Shown here one piece after another: positions 26,660 through 38,071 of a stretch of DNA of 64,000 bases (positions within the stretch are counted from its first letter, which is position 1; every line of letters begins with the position of its first letter). This stretch comes from Ichthyophthirius multifiliis (Eukaryota; Ciliophora; Oligohymenophorea; Hymenostomatida), in NCBI RefSeq assembly GCF_000220395.1, contig NW_004086914.1:56447-120446 (forward strand), read 5' to 3'. The position numbers and the translations under genes are program-made. The notes beneath the pieces were generated by a model, which was not told where the DNA came from, did not search any database, and was given only the letters and a program-made list of their open reading frames with translations.

Positions 26660-27280
26660 ATAATTATTTTTCTTTTTATTTCTTTATTATTTTATTTATT
26701 TTAATTTATTAATCTTATTATTAAATTAATTTTATTTTTATTTATTTATATAAAATTTTATTTTATACAATTATATAAAAAATGTTGTTATATTATTTTT
26801 TTATATTTTTAATTTAATAAAAAAGTAAATATTTTTGTTTAGTTATTATAATAATCTTTTTACATAAATGTATTTATTAGTTTTTTAAATAAAAATTACT
26901 TTAAATTTATTATATTGTAAAAGTAAATCCTTTTTTAAATTATTAAAATAAAATGGAAATCAAAATTGTATTAATAACTTAAAATTATTTTTTTTAATAA
27001 ATAAAAAATAATAATAAATTTACTTTATATTGTATATTTTAATTTATTTTATTTATATTAAATATAATATATTTAATTTTTTTTAAATTTTTTATTTTAA
27101 TTAATTAAACTTTTAAAATATATTACTTTCATTAATATATGTATAACAAAATTTATACTTGATTTTTTTTATATTTTATTAACCGTTAATTATACTTTCT
27201 ATTTAAAAAATATAATAATAATTAAATAAATATTAATATAAATTAAAAAATTAAATTAAATAATTTAAATAAAAATAAAA
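26660..27280. other. Intergenic AT-rich spacer
   Basis: Upstream region of the - strand CCP gene, about 620 bases of A/T runs. I see no coding sequence or RNA. Confidence 0.6.
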
Positions 27281-28560
27281 TGATTATATTTATTATATTA
27301 TATATTATATTTAATATTTCATATATAAATATAAATATAATATTTAAATAATAAAAGGAATAATTATAATAACTACATTTAAAATATAATATAGAAACCA
27401 GAAATAATAAATTCCTATAATTATTAGTTATTTAGTAAAATAAATAAATCTAAAATAAATAAGATTCTTTACAAATATAAAATAAATAAGAATCCCTAAA
27501 CACATACCCATAATAAGTAAGTTTTTATAGGAAGTGGAAATAATGAAAACTTAATTAAATAATATTATAGAATAACTATAAAAAATATTAATTTGTAATT
27601 ATTATATATTTTTATTAGAATTTGAATGGGTTTAAACTTAAATAAGAAATAGAATAATAAAAATCAAAAAAACAAAAAATTATAAAAAATAATTTTTAAA
27701 ACAAATAAAATAAAGTTAAATCACATATAAAATATAAATGTAAAATAATATACAAATCCCAATTAGTTTTAATAGAAATTTGAACACAAAAATAAGGGGT
27801 TTTTAATTTATTCAAGTTGATTTCTATTAAAATCATATAGATTAGATGCTAATAAAGAAAGTTATTTAAACAAAGTGCATATTTTTTGAATAAAAGAAGT
27901 ATATAGGGAGTTTTGATTAATAAACTAACAAATTTTAATTGTAGAATAGGAATATATATTATATCTGATATTAAATAATTCATAGAAGAGTTTTATATGA
28001 ATAAAAAAATTAAATACCAGGATATAATAACGGTTTTTTTATGCGTCTATAATATACAATATATCGTGAATCCACTTTCTTATGGATAAAAGAAATTTTT
28101 TATGTAAGATATTATTTACTTATTACTAGTACTTTACCTTTTATTGTTTTATTTTTTTATATAATCCTAGTTATTTAAGGGTTTCAATTAATGTAATATG
28201 AAAAAATGTATATAATTATTTATAAGTAAATATATATAGTGCTGGTGATATATACTCATCCTTTAGAAATACTGCAATTTTGAAAAAAAGAAGATCCTGA
28301 GTTTTAAAAGTAAAAAGAAAGAAAATAAAATTTGAGCTTAATAAACGAAATTTTATAAAACAATATAAAATTAAGAAATATTTATAATATTAATCCAGTT
28401 GAAATTTTTAAAAAAATTAAATAAATACTCTCTTATGTTATAATAGGTACCGTAAAAAAAGGTATTATAAAAAAAAATGCATTATAAAAAAAGGTATTAT
28501 TATAATATCTTCTAATATTTATTTTTTAGAAACTAATTTAAATTCATCACTTTTTAAAGG
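27281..28560 (+). pseudogene. Unresolved coding-like stretch, possibly a decayed gene
   Basis: Not recognised with confidence. The ATG at 27281 begins with a signal-peptide-like hydrophobic run (FIILYIIFNISYI) and is followed by coding-looking pieces in different frames: GSGNNENLIKQYY near 27531, ITVFLCVYNIQYIVNPLSYG near 28030-28090, and NNGFFMR, RESTFLW and LPFIVLFFY near 28028-28160. The pieces contain G and C well above the background but cannot be joined by plausible introns into one frame, and TGA codons fall between them. The FFMR/RESTFLW/RYYLL order faintly recalls the C-terminal part of GH31 alpha-glucosidases, which I do not consider established. It may be a pseudogene, or a gene hit by several base-calling errors. 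Confidence 0.3.
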
Positions 28561-28860
28561 TTTTTTTATAAATTAATGTTTTTCTTAATTTATTTTTTAA
28601 GACAATTTTATCCAAAAATAAGTAAATCCTCTAAAGTTTTATATATAAAATATATCATAAGATAATATAGATTTATTAATAATAAATATTAAAAAAATTA
28701 AATTTTCGAAACTTTTGATAAAGGAATAATATATAGCAAGCAATATTTATATATAACTAAAAAAACATTGAAAATTTCAATATATTTAATTTTTGTTTTT
28801 TTAAATAAATAAATAAATAATACTAATAATAAAAAAAAGTTTAAAGAAAAAATAATTTTT

Positions 28861-30953
28861 TCATTAAAAATACTTAAAAATAATATTTTTAATTAAAACA
28901 TCTCTATCTTAAGTAGTAAAATCATTAGAATTTACTACATCATATTTAACCCGTTTCTATAAAAATTTAATTTTAAATTAACTTCGATAAGAATATGTAT
29001 TTTTTTCATTCAAAAACTGATGTGTAGGCCCATTAATATCTAAATGAAGAGTAGTATTTTCATTTTGAATTAAAAAATCTATTTCATAATTAAATATATA
29101 ATGCTTAATTGGGAAAACTTTAATATTTTTTTCTGAAAAATATTCATTTATGTGATATTGTAATGATATATACACTTCTTCCTCTAATCTAGACATATAT
29201 TTTAATTATAATGGTGCTTATATTTATTTAAGAAAATTTTTTTTGATGTTTTCATAAAGTTATTTTAAATGAAAGTTATTTAAAATACATTATTAAAGAG
29301 ATATCTTACCTTATTAAACTAAAATTTCGGTGTTTTTATAAAATATAAAATAAGGGGAAAACATAATATCTTTTTAAGAAAATAAAAGTTAAGTAAATTC
29401 ATGAAAACAATTATCTGGTAAGTATATTAGATAAGTAAGAATTTAGTCATAATTTAATTAAAAAGGACAATCGATTAATATAGAAATAGCCTTTTTTTCA
29501 AATGTATTTATTAATTAATCATTCTAAGAATACAAAGATGAAATCGAAATGAATTAAAGTAACGAAATAAACTTAGAAGACGTATCAATATTTATTTCGT
29601 TTAGTTTTTCAATTAAAATATTTTATAATAGTACTAAAGGAATGTAGTAAAGGTTCAAATCAAATAAGTTATTACAAAAATATATCTCTTTTTAAATATC
29701 AAAGTTTTTTTAGTCTAATTTTGTGTTTATATATTTAGTAATATTTATTAAAATTTCAGGCCTTTGTAATTTGTAGAATTTTATTAGATTAGTATACATA
29801 TAAATATTTTTTATTTCATAGTTTTTTAAATAATCCAATAATTTATAATACTCTTCATTATTTTATTATTATATTTCATTCAAAATTCTTATTTTTAAAC
29901 AAAAAAAATATATATAAATAGTTATTAATATTTTTACGTTGATATTCTGTTTTTGGGTAGATTTGATTAGTTTACGAAAAATGCTATTTTTCTATCTAAA
30001 CGAATAAATTAGGAAAAGTTTTAAGCAAATTCTTTATTTATTTCTTTATTACCATAATAATTCAGTAATTTTGGAAGTTATTAAAGATTTAATTCTGTTA
30101 ATTAAACTACTAGATCAAGCAAAAACGGGTCTTAATACATATTTTTGGAAATATTTATATTTTTATCATAAAAGTTAATAATTTTTATAAGTTAAGTTTC
30201 ATTAAATTTAATTAAATTTTTTTAAATAATAGTTTATAAATTTTAAAATTATTAAGGAAATTCAAATTTTTGAAAATTCTCGAATATTTTTAAGGAATAA
30301 ACAATTTATTATAAATAAGTTTTATCATTTAAATTTTCAGAATAAATTTAAAAAAAAACTTTTATTAAGTCCTTGTTTGTGCTTTTGAATATTAATGAGT
30401 CTATACTTATTAACTCATCTAAAGTTGAATTTTTTAATTTTTGTAAAATTTATATTGTTATTTTATCTTTATATATATATTCTAATTATACTAAGGATTT
30501 AATTGGAATTTTATTTATATTTACTTTTATTATTTTTTCATAAAAAAATTAGGTTTTTTATTCATCTATTTATATTATATTAATTATTGTTTATATATAA
30601 TCATCTGAATATTTTAATAAAAGAACATCAGATTAATTAATTAATTATTCTTCAAGCTATTTTAGTTATTGGAATATCTATGTGTCTTAAATAGGGCCTT
30701 TTTATTTTAATATATATATTTATTAAGTTAAGTTATTAAAATATTGAATTTAAGAATAATTTATGCCATCTTTTTATTGAATTTATTTAATATAGGAGTT
30801 AAATTATTCAATTTGTTGGTTTATATTTAAAAAATTTGTCTCAGATTAAAGGCTATAATTTAGGTTTGTATTTGATTTGATATTTTATAATGACAATTGT
30901 CTTCTTGGTTTAAGTTTTAAAAACTATTGAGTAAAGTTTTTTAGAAATTGCAT
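28861..30953 (-). CDS. RAP-domain protein with mitochondrial targeting sequence
   Basis: Probably a mitochondrial RNA-processing or ribosome-assembly factor. ATG at 30951-30953; the protein begins MQFLKNFTQQFLKLKPRRQL, a positively charged amphipathic presequence with no acidic residue in the first 20, typical of mitochondrial import. About 500 residues of repetitive helical sequence follow, as in FASTK/OPR-like helical-repeat proteins. After a roughly 95-nt intron near 29219-29312 the C-terminus is a RAP domain: YEIDFLIQNENTTLHLDING followed by PTHQF, then a basic strand and a stop at 28861-28863. The motif YEIDFLI...LDINGPTHQF is the hallmark of RAP (a restriction-endonuclease-like fold found in RNA-binding organellar proteins of animals, apicomplexans and algae). 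Such proteins act on organelle transcripts; the target here is unknown. It precedes PIG-C on the same strand with a 360-base gap but no evident functional link. Confidence 0.82.
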
Positions 30954-31313
30954 TTTTATAAGTATAATTTTAAAGATTTTTTTTTTCTTAAAAAAAAAAA
31001 AAAAAAGTAATAAAGGTTAAATTTAAATATATATCCAAAAATATTAATTTCTAAATATTATATATTTTTTTTATAAAAATAAATGATAATTTACAATTTT
31101 TAAGAATATTTTTATTTTAGTAAAAAAATAATAAAATGTTTTTTTATATATAAACTAAATTAGAAATTATATATTGAAGATATAAATTTGTAAATTATCT
31201 ACTCTTAATTAAATAAAATAATTTTTATATATTTTTAAAAATAAGAAATTCCCCCACATTAAATATTTTAAACAACTATTTTCTAGCATTTTAATTAATT
31301 TAATATTTTTAAA
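30954..31313. other. Intergenic AT-rich spacer
   Basis: Region between the RAP gene start and the PIG-C stop on the same strand; includes a T9/A16 stretch near 30985-31006. Nothing else seen. Confidence 0.6.
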
Positions 31314-32724
31314 TCAGTTATAGACTTGAACATTATTAGGAAGATCCCAAGGCCCATAAAAAGTTCTTTTTTTTAATTGTTATACTTATTAATTTTTTTT
31401 TTTTTGATTATTTACCTTTTGTATTAAAATAACCATATCAACCATAATGGGCATATAAATGTTATTGATATTAATCTTTTTTTTTTTTTAATATAATATA
31501 GTAAATTAGTAAAATCTATATAAAAACATGAATATATGTAAAAATGCAATTGTTTTAGAAAAGCTAAAGAGAATTAAAAAAATAACAATGGAAATAAATA
31601 TTAAACAATATTTAAAAAAATTTTATGAATAATCCTATTATTTTTTTAAATATTTTACAAATGAAAATATTTTTAATAACTTTAATAGATCTTTTGAAAA
31701 ATTGTGCAAATATAAATAATCTTTATTAATTTTTAAACTAAAAATAAATTAATGAAATATAGTTATATTTACATTAAAGAACTTAGTAAGAGAGTAAATA
31801 CTTACAAATCTCTGTGCAATCTAGACCCAAGAAGTGCAGAAAATCCATAGGCAGCTAATGTAGATGAGTCGCAATTCCAACTATGAGGTCTAAAGTATAT
31901 TAGTAAGGTTTAATATATAAAAATTATACAATAAATGAATTATATTTTCTTTACTAACAAATGTTTTCATAATTATAGTTTTTAAAAATTAAATGATACA
32001 AAATTAATCCTTTTTTTATTATTTTTTTTGTTAATGTTTATTTAAAAAAATTTATTATATTTTACCAGTTGATAATGCATATGTTGTATTATCTGCATAT
32101 GTTTCGTTAACAGTTTTCATAATAGGTGATAATACAAACAAAGTAGAAATCAAAATAATAAATCTTTTAAAATTCTTATAAATAGTTTAAGTTTTAATGA
32201 TTATTTTAGATAATACAATATAAACAAAAGTACAAATCATACATAGTATGGTTATTATTGAAATTAAAACGCCTTCTACTAATTTTTAAGAATACATACT
32301 ATAAAATATTATCAAAAAAAGCATGACTAAGTTAACTGACCAAGACAAATCAAATGTCTTAATAACAATTTCTTGCAATTATAAATTACTTCTGTTATCT
32401 TAGATAATATATTATTTTTTATTTAAATATTTATTGTATACTCTCTTGTATTAAAGAACTTAAAAATGTATTATCAAAATAGTTATCTTCTATACCATAT
32501 TATTATTTATATAATATTTTTTTCCATTATTTTTTTGAGGCTTTTTATGGGGAATCTGAATGTTACTTATTTTATTTTAAATAAAATATTAAATCCATAT
32601 ATTTTTTTACACTTATACTATCTCTTAATCTTTTACATATAAAACATTAAGTATCTGATTAAGCAAATTTATAACCATCATAAGGACAATACTTAAAAGT
32701 ATGTATATTTTATTCACTTTGCAT
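31314..32724 (-). CDS. PIGC: PIG-C/GPI2, GPI-GlcNAc transferase subunit, with N-terminal Cys-containing extension
   Basis: Subunit of the ER complex that adds GlcNAc to phosphatidylinositol, the first step of GPI-anchor synthesis. ATG at 32722-32724, TGA at 31314-31316. PIG-C signatures in order: WKKILYKQQYGIEDNYFD, FLSSLIQE, several membrane helices (NLVMLFLIIFYSMY, LISIITILCMICTFVYIVL), LSPIMKTVNETYADNTTYAL, LILYHLIFKNYNYENICQ, STLAAYGFSALLGSRLHRDL, and the C-terminal WLIWLFQYKR then TFYGPWDLPNN, matching the family ending (GPWD). Four introns splice in frame; an additional exon between about 31,420 and 31,800 is unclear. Unusually, the frame continues upstream of the PIG-C domain: residues 1-60 contain H8, C13 in KYCPYDGYKF and CFIC (27-30), a possible metal site. 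Ichthyophthirius and its relatives coat themselves with GPI-anchored antigens, so GPI synthesis is expected. Confidence 0.85.
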
Positions 32725-33315
32725 ATATTATTTGTTTATATTGCTTTTTGTTTTATTTTTTTTTCCTGTAATTTTATTAAATAGTTAATTAGAAAAAAAA
32801 AAAAAAAAAAAAAAAAAGAAGAGAAAAAATGGGTAATAATGTTATTTTGTATTTATTGAGTTTTTTATTTTTTTTAACAAAAAAAACAAAAGATAGAATA
32901 AATAAAAAACATTATTTATATTTTATATTATATTTATTTCCTTTTAATAATTTAATATTATATTTTCTTAAAAACTTATTATTATATAAGATTTTTTTAT
33001 TTTATTTAAATAAAATTAATTTTTATTCATATATTTAATTATATATAAATAAATGATATTTTGTTGTTGTTAAAATATAATTTAATAATCAATGAAATAT
33101 ATCTCATTTGCGAAACTGAATTTCTCAAAACAATTAATTTAATAGTACATTAGCATATTAATCATATTAATTTTAATATTTTTAAGAAAATTATTTTTAT
33201 TTATATATTATTGAAACAATTTAAAATAAAAATAAGTATTTTATGTTTTAAATTATTTTTATACAAAAATTTATTTTTTATATATAAAAATTATTTATTT
33301 TCATATTATAAAAAA
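32725..33315. other. Divergent intergenic region with A25 tract
   Basis: Separates the divergent PIG-C and CFAP100-like genes and so should hold both promoters. Contains an uninterrupted A25 run at 32793-32817. Open frames here are low-complexity Leu/Ile/Tyr/Phe strings and are not genes. Confidence 0.6.
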
Positions 33316-34034
33316 ATGACTGAAAAAACACTTTTAGTTGATAATCCGTTTTCCTTAGAAAATAATCGAAAGAAAGTTTCTTATTTAATTTAGAAACAAA
33401 AAATATATTTTTTTTAATTATAAAAAAATGGATAAAACAGCTTATTTAACAATTAGAAATATAAGAAAAAAAAGTTACATTTAAAAACGATTAAACAATT
33501 TATATAAAAAAAAAAAATTAAGGATAAAACATCAGACATGACTATAGAAGAAAGACTTTACTCGAAAACAAAAATATCTAAAAAATTTGGTATTATAAGA
33601 GCTTTAGATGAAGAAGGTATTAATAAAATAATAAATATAAATAAAAAAAATATAAAAAAGCCGAAAAAATGGCAAAAGCTAGAGAAGAAACATTAGCAAG
33701 GGATTAAAAAAGAGAAGAAGAATAAAAAAAGCATAAGAAGATACCAATATGGTGTGTATTTTTTTTTTAAGTTTTTTAATTTTTCTAAAATATAAGGAGT
33801 TCAACTGATAGTGATTTAAATAAGTAAATGAGTAGAATAAATAATCTTTTAAAAGAAAAAAGAGAAACAATAGCAGAATTTGTTTAAAAAAAAAGAGAAA
33901 TATATTTGTCAAATATGAATATAAATAATAAAAAAGAAGAAACAAATAAATTAGAAGACTATATTAAGAACGAAAAAGAATCATTAAAAGCACGAAAATA
34001 TGTAATATATATATATAATAATATATATAATAAT

Positions 34035-34086
<52 letters not shown>

Positions 34087-35440
34087 AAAGTATTTTGAAA
34101 ACGACTGGACTATGGTTAACAAATTTATAAAAGAAGTTGAAAATGAAGCTAACGAAGCATAAAAAGTATTAAAACAAAAATATTACATAAAATTTAAATT
34201 ATTAAAATTAGGAAGCAGAAAAATAATAAAAAGAAAGAGAAAAAAACAAAGAAAAAATCAATTAATTTATTGCTGAAGTAGAAAGATGTGAATAAAAAAT
34301 TAGTAGAAAATAAGAAGAATATTAAACTCTATTAACTTATAAATAATTTATTGATGGAATAATTGTATATAAAAAATAATTATTTTATATTTATTTCATT
34401 TTAAAATTATAAGGAAAAATATTAAGAAATATATGTTAATAGTAATTAATAACAATAAGAATAATATGAAGAGAAAAAAGATAACATTTATTTGACATAA
34501 AATGAGAATAATTCATGTAATAATATTTAGTAAACTCCTTAAGTAAAGAAAATACCTTTAAATCCTTCTTAGTTAAATGATATTTTAAATCATATTTAAG
34601 AAAAAAATTTATATTATTGTCAAAATAATAATGAAAATGAAGAAGATTATGAATAAAAAAAGCATTAAAATTATAATAAGAAGCTAAACTATTAAAAAAT
34701 AAAAAAGAACATAAGGAAAGATTAAATGAACTTGAAAAACAAAAAGAAATAGAATTAAGAAGAAAACAATATTTGGAAAATTAGAAGAAATCAAACATAA
34801 GTAAGATATAGATTTCAGAAGGAGAAGACCTTGATATGGAAAAAATAAGCAAAAAAATATATTAAATTATAAAAGCTTTAGAAGAATATGATGCAAAGCC
34901 TAATAAAAATGAAAGAGAATAAACAGGAGTTACTAATGATTTATTTAATGCTTTATGTAGTCCTAATATAGATTCAAAAGAATTAAAAAATAGATGCATG
35001 TATATTTTAATTATTATTTATTATTTATTTTTATTTTATCATTTAGTATATAGAAAATAAATTAGAATAATTAACCAATTTTAGAGCAACTTACGATGAA
35101 CCAGGAAGTGAGAAATAGAAATTATTACTTAATATTGAGAAATAGATAAAAAAAGAAAAAAGCAATAATAAATAAATAGAAGCTTAGAAGAAAAAACTTA
35201 AGATTTAAATTTAAGAATAAAAGAAAGAGAAATAAATCTAAAAAATAGAAGAAAAGGAAGATAAATTATGAGCAGGTCTATCATTTAGAAATAATAAAAA
35301 ATTAAAATTGACACAAATTAAGATGATTAAGATGATGATGATAAATATTTAAGAGAAGAATTCGATTTTGTAGATGATGTATTAAAATAAGAAAAAAAAT
35401 AATAAGAAAATAATACTAAAAAAAAAATAATAAAAATTGA
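33316..35440 (+). CDS. CFAP100-like: CFAP100/MIA1-like axonemal coiled-coil protein (DUF4200)
   Basis: Likely partner of the inner-arm I1/f dynein regulatory (MIA) complex in cilia. ATG 33316 gives TLLVDNPFSLENNRKKV, recalling the conserved N-terminal NPF of CFAP100/CCDC37. After an intron at about 33619-33661 the coiled coil reads AEFVQKKREIYLSNMNI, LEDYIKNEKESLKAR, YFENDWTMVNKFIKEV and QKISRKQEEYQTLL: the DUF4200 pattern of CFAP100 and CFAP73. The later part, VTNDLFNALCSPNID and IENKLEQLTNFR, then a Lys/Glu tail, parallels the CFAP100 C-terminus. Two frame breaks: at the A7 run 34655-34661 (an eighth A restores KALKLQQEAKLLK) and near 35263-35265. In the unrepaired frame the stop is TGA 35269-35271, but coding sequence with DDDDKYLREEFDFVDDVLKQ continues beyond it. 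A third shift in the A-run near 35418-35427 would end the protein at 35440. One long (TA)n intron lies at about 34001-34088. Confidence 0.72.
34037..34082. repeat. (TA)n tract inside a CFAP100-like intron
   Basis: Perfect TA repeat of about 46 bases within the intron opened by GTAATATA near 34001 and closed by ATTAAAG near 34089, just before the exon encoding YFENDWTMVNK. Confidence 0.85.
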
Positions 35441-35586
35441 AATATATTAAAATAAAAATTATATAAATATATATATAAATATATATATATATATTTATAT
35501 ATATATATATTTTATTTATTTATAAAATTTCCAAATATTTATATTTAAATTTTTGAATTTTTTTATTAGCAATAAAAACAAAAAAT

Positions 35587-37040
35587 ATGTATTTTAATTT
35601 TGAAGATTTAAGGAATCAAAAAAAGTATTTTTTTCAATAATAAATTCGTAATTCTAAAAATAAAGAAGATATATAATTGAAAAGAACTAAATTAGAAATA
35701 ATTACATTAACAAACCTTGAAAAAACTTAAATATTTTATTAATTAATATAGGATACATTATACCATTTATAAATTTAAAACTATTAAAAATTTCATAAAA
35801 GATTGGTAACAATAAGAGACATATTAATAGATACTTAAGATGAATAAGAAGAGGAAAATCTTAGAGTTTAATTAATAAATAATACTTAATTTGTTCTTTA
35901 ATTGTTTAATACTTTGAATTCAGGAAATAAAATAGAAAAGGAAGTTCAAAAAGAAATTTGCTGGATATTAATTTTGATAAGTTATGGCAATAGAAAAAAT
36001 GAATGCTTAATTATGTGCTAAATAGGAGCTAATTTATTGCCTAATATATTAAAACTTTGCCAAGAAAATGAAATTTTAGAAATGATATTATAGCTTTTAG
36101 GAAATTTAATTGTTGATGGAAATGATGAATGTGGAAACTTAATTTTTTAACATGATAATTTCCTTATTATGAATCTTTTAGAAATCTATTAAAATTTAAT
36201 TTGTTAATAAACAAAAAGCTAAGGATTTAGAAGTTTAATAAAATAATATGTTGAAGTTTTAAGTTATATACTAAAAAGAAAAAGTGAAATATAAAATATA
36301 GAAATGATAATAAAAGTTTTAAATGAATTATTTTTTGTTGATTTAGAAGAAATAAAATGTATTATATTGGAAAGTTATTGCTTTTTAGTAAAAAAAGAAT
36401 AGATTTAGTCAAATTAATTAGCCTTAATATAAAATAAATGCTTATTATTATTTTTTTTCAATGTTTTTCATCTTAAAATTAAGTAGTTTGGAATTGTTTA
36501 GAATTATTAGAAAAACTTGTGGAAGAAAATGAAGTCGAATTCTTAAAAGATGAAGGAAATTGGAAATTATTTTTAAGTTGTTTAAAAAATGGATAACAAA
36601 ATAAACTAAAAAACAAATGTATTTTGATTATTAAAAAGGCTTTGGAAAAATAAGATGGAGAATTTATATTTTAAAAGGCTTTTTAAAGTGATAGTGATTT
36701 TTTTTTTATTCTTCTTTAAAATTTAATAGAAAATTTTAAAGAAAATACACTTGAAGTTATGGTTTTAGGATTTTCATTTAAAAATTTAAAGATTTTAGAA
36801 AGAATTGACTGGAAGATTTTCTTGCTTTATTTTATAAAAATTAGTAAATTTTCGAAAAATTTTAAGATTTAAAAAATTGCTCTATATGGAATTAAGTTTA
36901 TATTGGAAATGTGGAAGGATTCTAAATTAGAACAGGAAGTTATTGACTTCTTTTAAGATTCGAAAAAATAATTTTAAGATTAATTGGATGGAGAAATCGT
37001 AGGTATATTTAAGTATTTATAAGATTTAGTTATCTAATGA
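35587..37040 (+). CDS. Armadillo/HEAT-repeat protein, one frame break
   Basis: Helical-repeat adaptor, perhaps importin-alpha-like. ATG 35587 to TGA 37038-37040, about 480 residues, no clear intron. Repeats are visible as LGNLIVDGNDECGNLIF, EVQKEICWILILISYGN and LEEIKCIILESYCFLV; the pattern of a hydrophobic helix, a short turn and a second helix about every 42 residues fits armadillo repeats, and WIL...N matches the Trp/Asn array positions of importin alpha. The N-terminal region FEDLRNQKKYFFQQQIRNSK is basic and could act like an importin-beta-binding segment, though this is inference. The frame breaks at the T8 run 36451-36458: one extra T gives LLLFFFQCFSSQNQVVWN and continues into LELLEKLVEENEVEFLK. 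Only three repeats are convincing by eye, so nuclear-import function is uncertain. Confidence 0.7.
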
Positions 37041-37120
37041 AAAAGAATACTTTAGGTTTATCTTATTTTTTAGAATTTGTTTTTATTTATTTATTAACAT
37101 TTAAATTTTATATATAAATA

Positions 37121-37122
<2 letters not shown>

Positions 37123-37195
<73 letters not shown>
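37123..37195. repeat. Long (TA)n microsatellite
   Basis: About 36 uninterrupted TA units (73 bases), the longest simple repeat in the window, in the short spacer between the armadillo gene and the polyQ gene. Confidence 0.95.
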
Positions 37196-37198
<3 letters not shown>

Positions 37199-37268
37199 TC
37201 TAACAAAAAAAATAATAATAATAATTATATATTAATTATTTTACAAAATTAATACAATTATACAAAAA

Positions 37269-37930
37269 ATGTCTTATGGAATTTTTAATTATGAAAATGA
37301 TGAAATGTTTTTTATATTTTTCATTAAAAATTTTAAAAATTAATAGAGGCACTTGTATGATGCTTGTATATGATTTAGATGAAAACCAAAATAATGTATA
37401 AAAAAGCATGACGAAACCACAAAATACAGAATGTAAAATTGAAACAGATATTTTTTAAAAGAATTCAGAAGTAAGAAAAAAATTGAATAAATTATAAAAT
37501 AAATTAGGAGTTTTCAAATAAAAAGCAAAGACCTATAAGTAGTTTTTAGACGAAAAAAATGAGTGAAAGTACAGGAAAAAAATCTGATTAAAACTATTAT
37601 ACATAAATAAATACATAGAATAAATTTGCATAAGTAGCGCAGAATACACAAAATACTTCTTCTATGGTAAATTAAATGTAATCTACAGTTTATAGTAACA
37701 GTGGAAAATAAACTAAAATGATGGAAAAAAAATTATAATATAATAATTAATAATAATAATAATAATTATAATAATAATAATTGTAATAATAATAATAATA
37801 GTATTCTTAAGATAGTTAATATTAAAATTTTGTTTAAATGATGAAAAACATAGATTAAGAAAAAGCTTAGTTATTTTTTACTCAATATTAATAATAATTA
37901 TAAAATTAATAAGGAAATAATTAATATTGA
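37269..37930 (+). CDS. Hypothetical polyglutamine protein
   Basis: Small protein of about 205 residues with no recognised domain. ATG 37269, one short intron at about 37308-37346, TGA 37928-37930. The first half is charged (CMMLVYDLDENQNNVQKSM, LNKLQNKLGVFKQ), and the second half is Ser/Gln-rich with a Gln tract at about 37743-37802. That tract is written almost only with TAA codons, so the DNA is a (TAA)n microsatellite. The frame changes at the A7 run 37553-37559 (YKQFLDEK then MSESTGKKSD); removing one A or adding two would join the halves. Alternatively these are two overlapping genes. Length of the Gln run probably varies between strains. Confidence 0.55.
37743..37802 (+). repeat. (TAA)n microsatellite encoding polyglutamine
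   Basis: Near-perfect TAA trinucleotide repeat with a few TTA and TTG interruptions. In this code TAA is Gln, so a repeat that would be a string of stops in the standard code is a coding polyQ tract. Confidence 0.8.
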
Positions 37931-38071
37931 ATATTAAATATACATATAAAATATGTATTTATAATTTTTAAAAATTATGATTAATAAAAATAAAATAAAA
38001 AAATATTTTAAATTAAAAAAAATAAATATAAGTAAAAATTAAAATTTAAAATTATCCTTAATTTTATTATT

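Noticed and set aside
29646-29660. GGTTCAAATC resembling a tRNA T-loop
   Set aside because: It lies in the coding sequence of the RAP-domain gene and there is no acceptor stem, D arm or anticodon arm around it.
32829-33038. Open + strand frame giving a Leu/Tyr/Phe/Ile-rich 69-residue peptide
   Set aside because: Low-complexity A/T translation in the divergent promoter region between PIG-C and the CFAP100-like gene; composition is what random AT-rich DNA gives.
35268-35603. Separate gene starting at ATG 35268 overlapping the CFAP100-like stop by four bases (ATGA)
   Set aside because: An ATGA-type overlap is a bacterial style of coupling; here it is better explained by one missing A, because the downstream acidic sequence continues the tail of the same protein.
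37123-37195. (TA)36 as a replication origin or matrix element
   Set aside because: Nothing distinguishes it from the other TA arrays except length, and no associated motif is visible.
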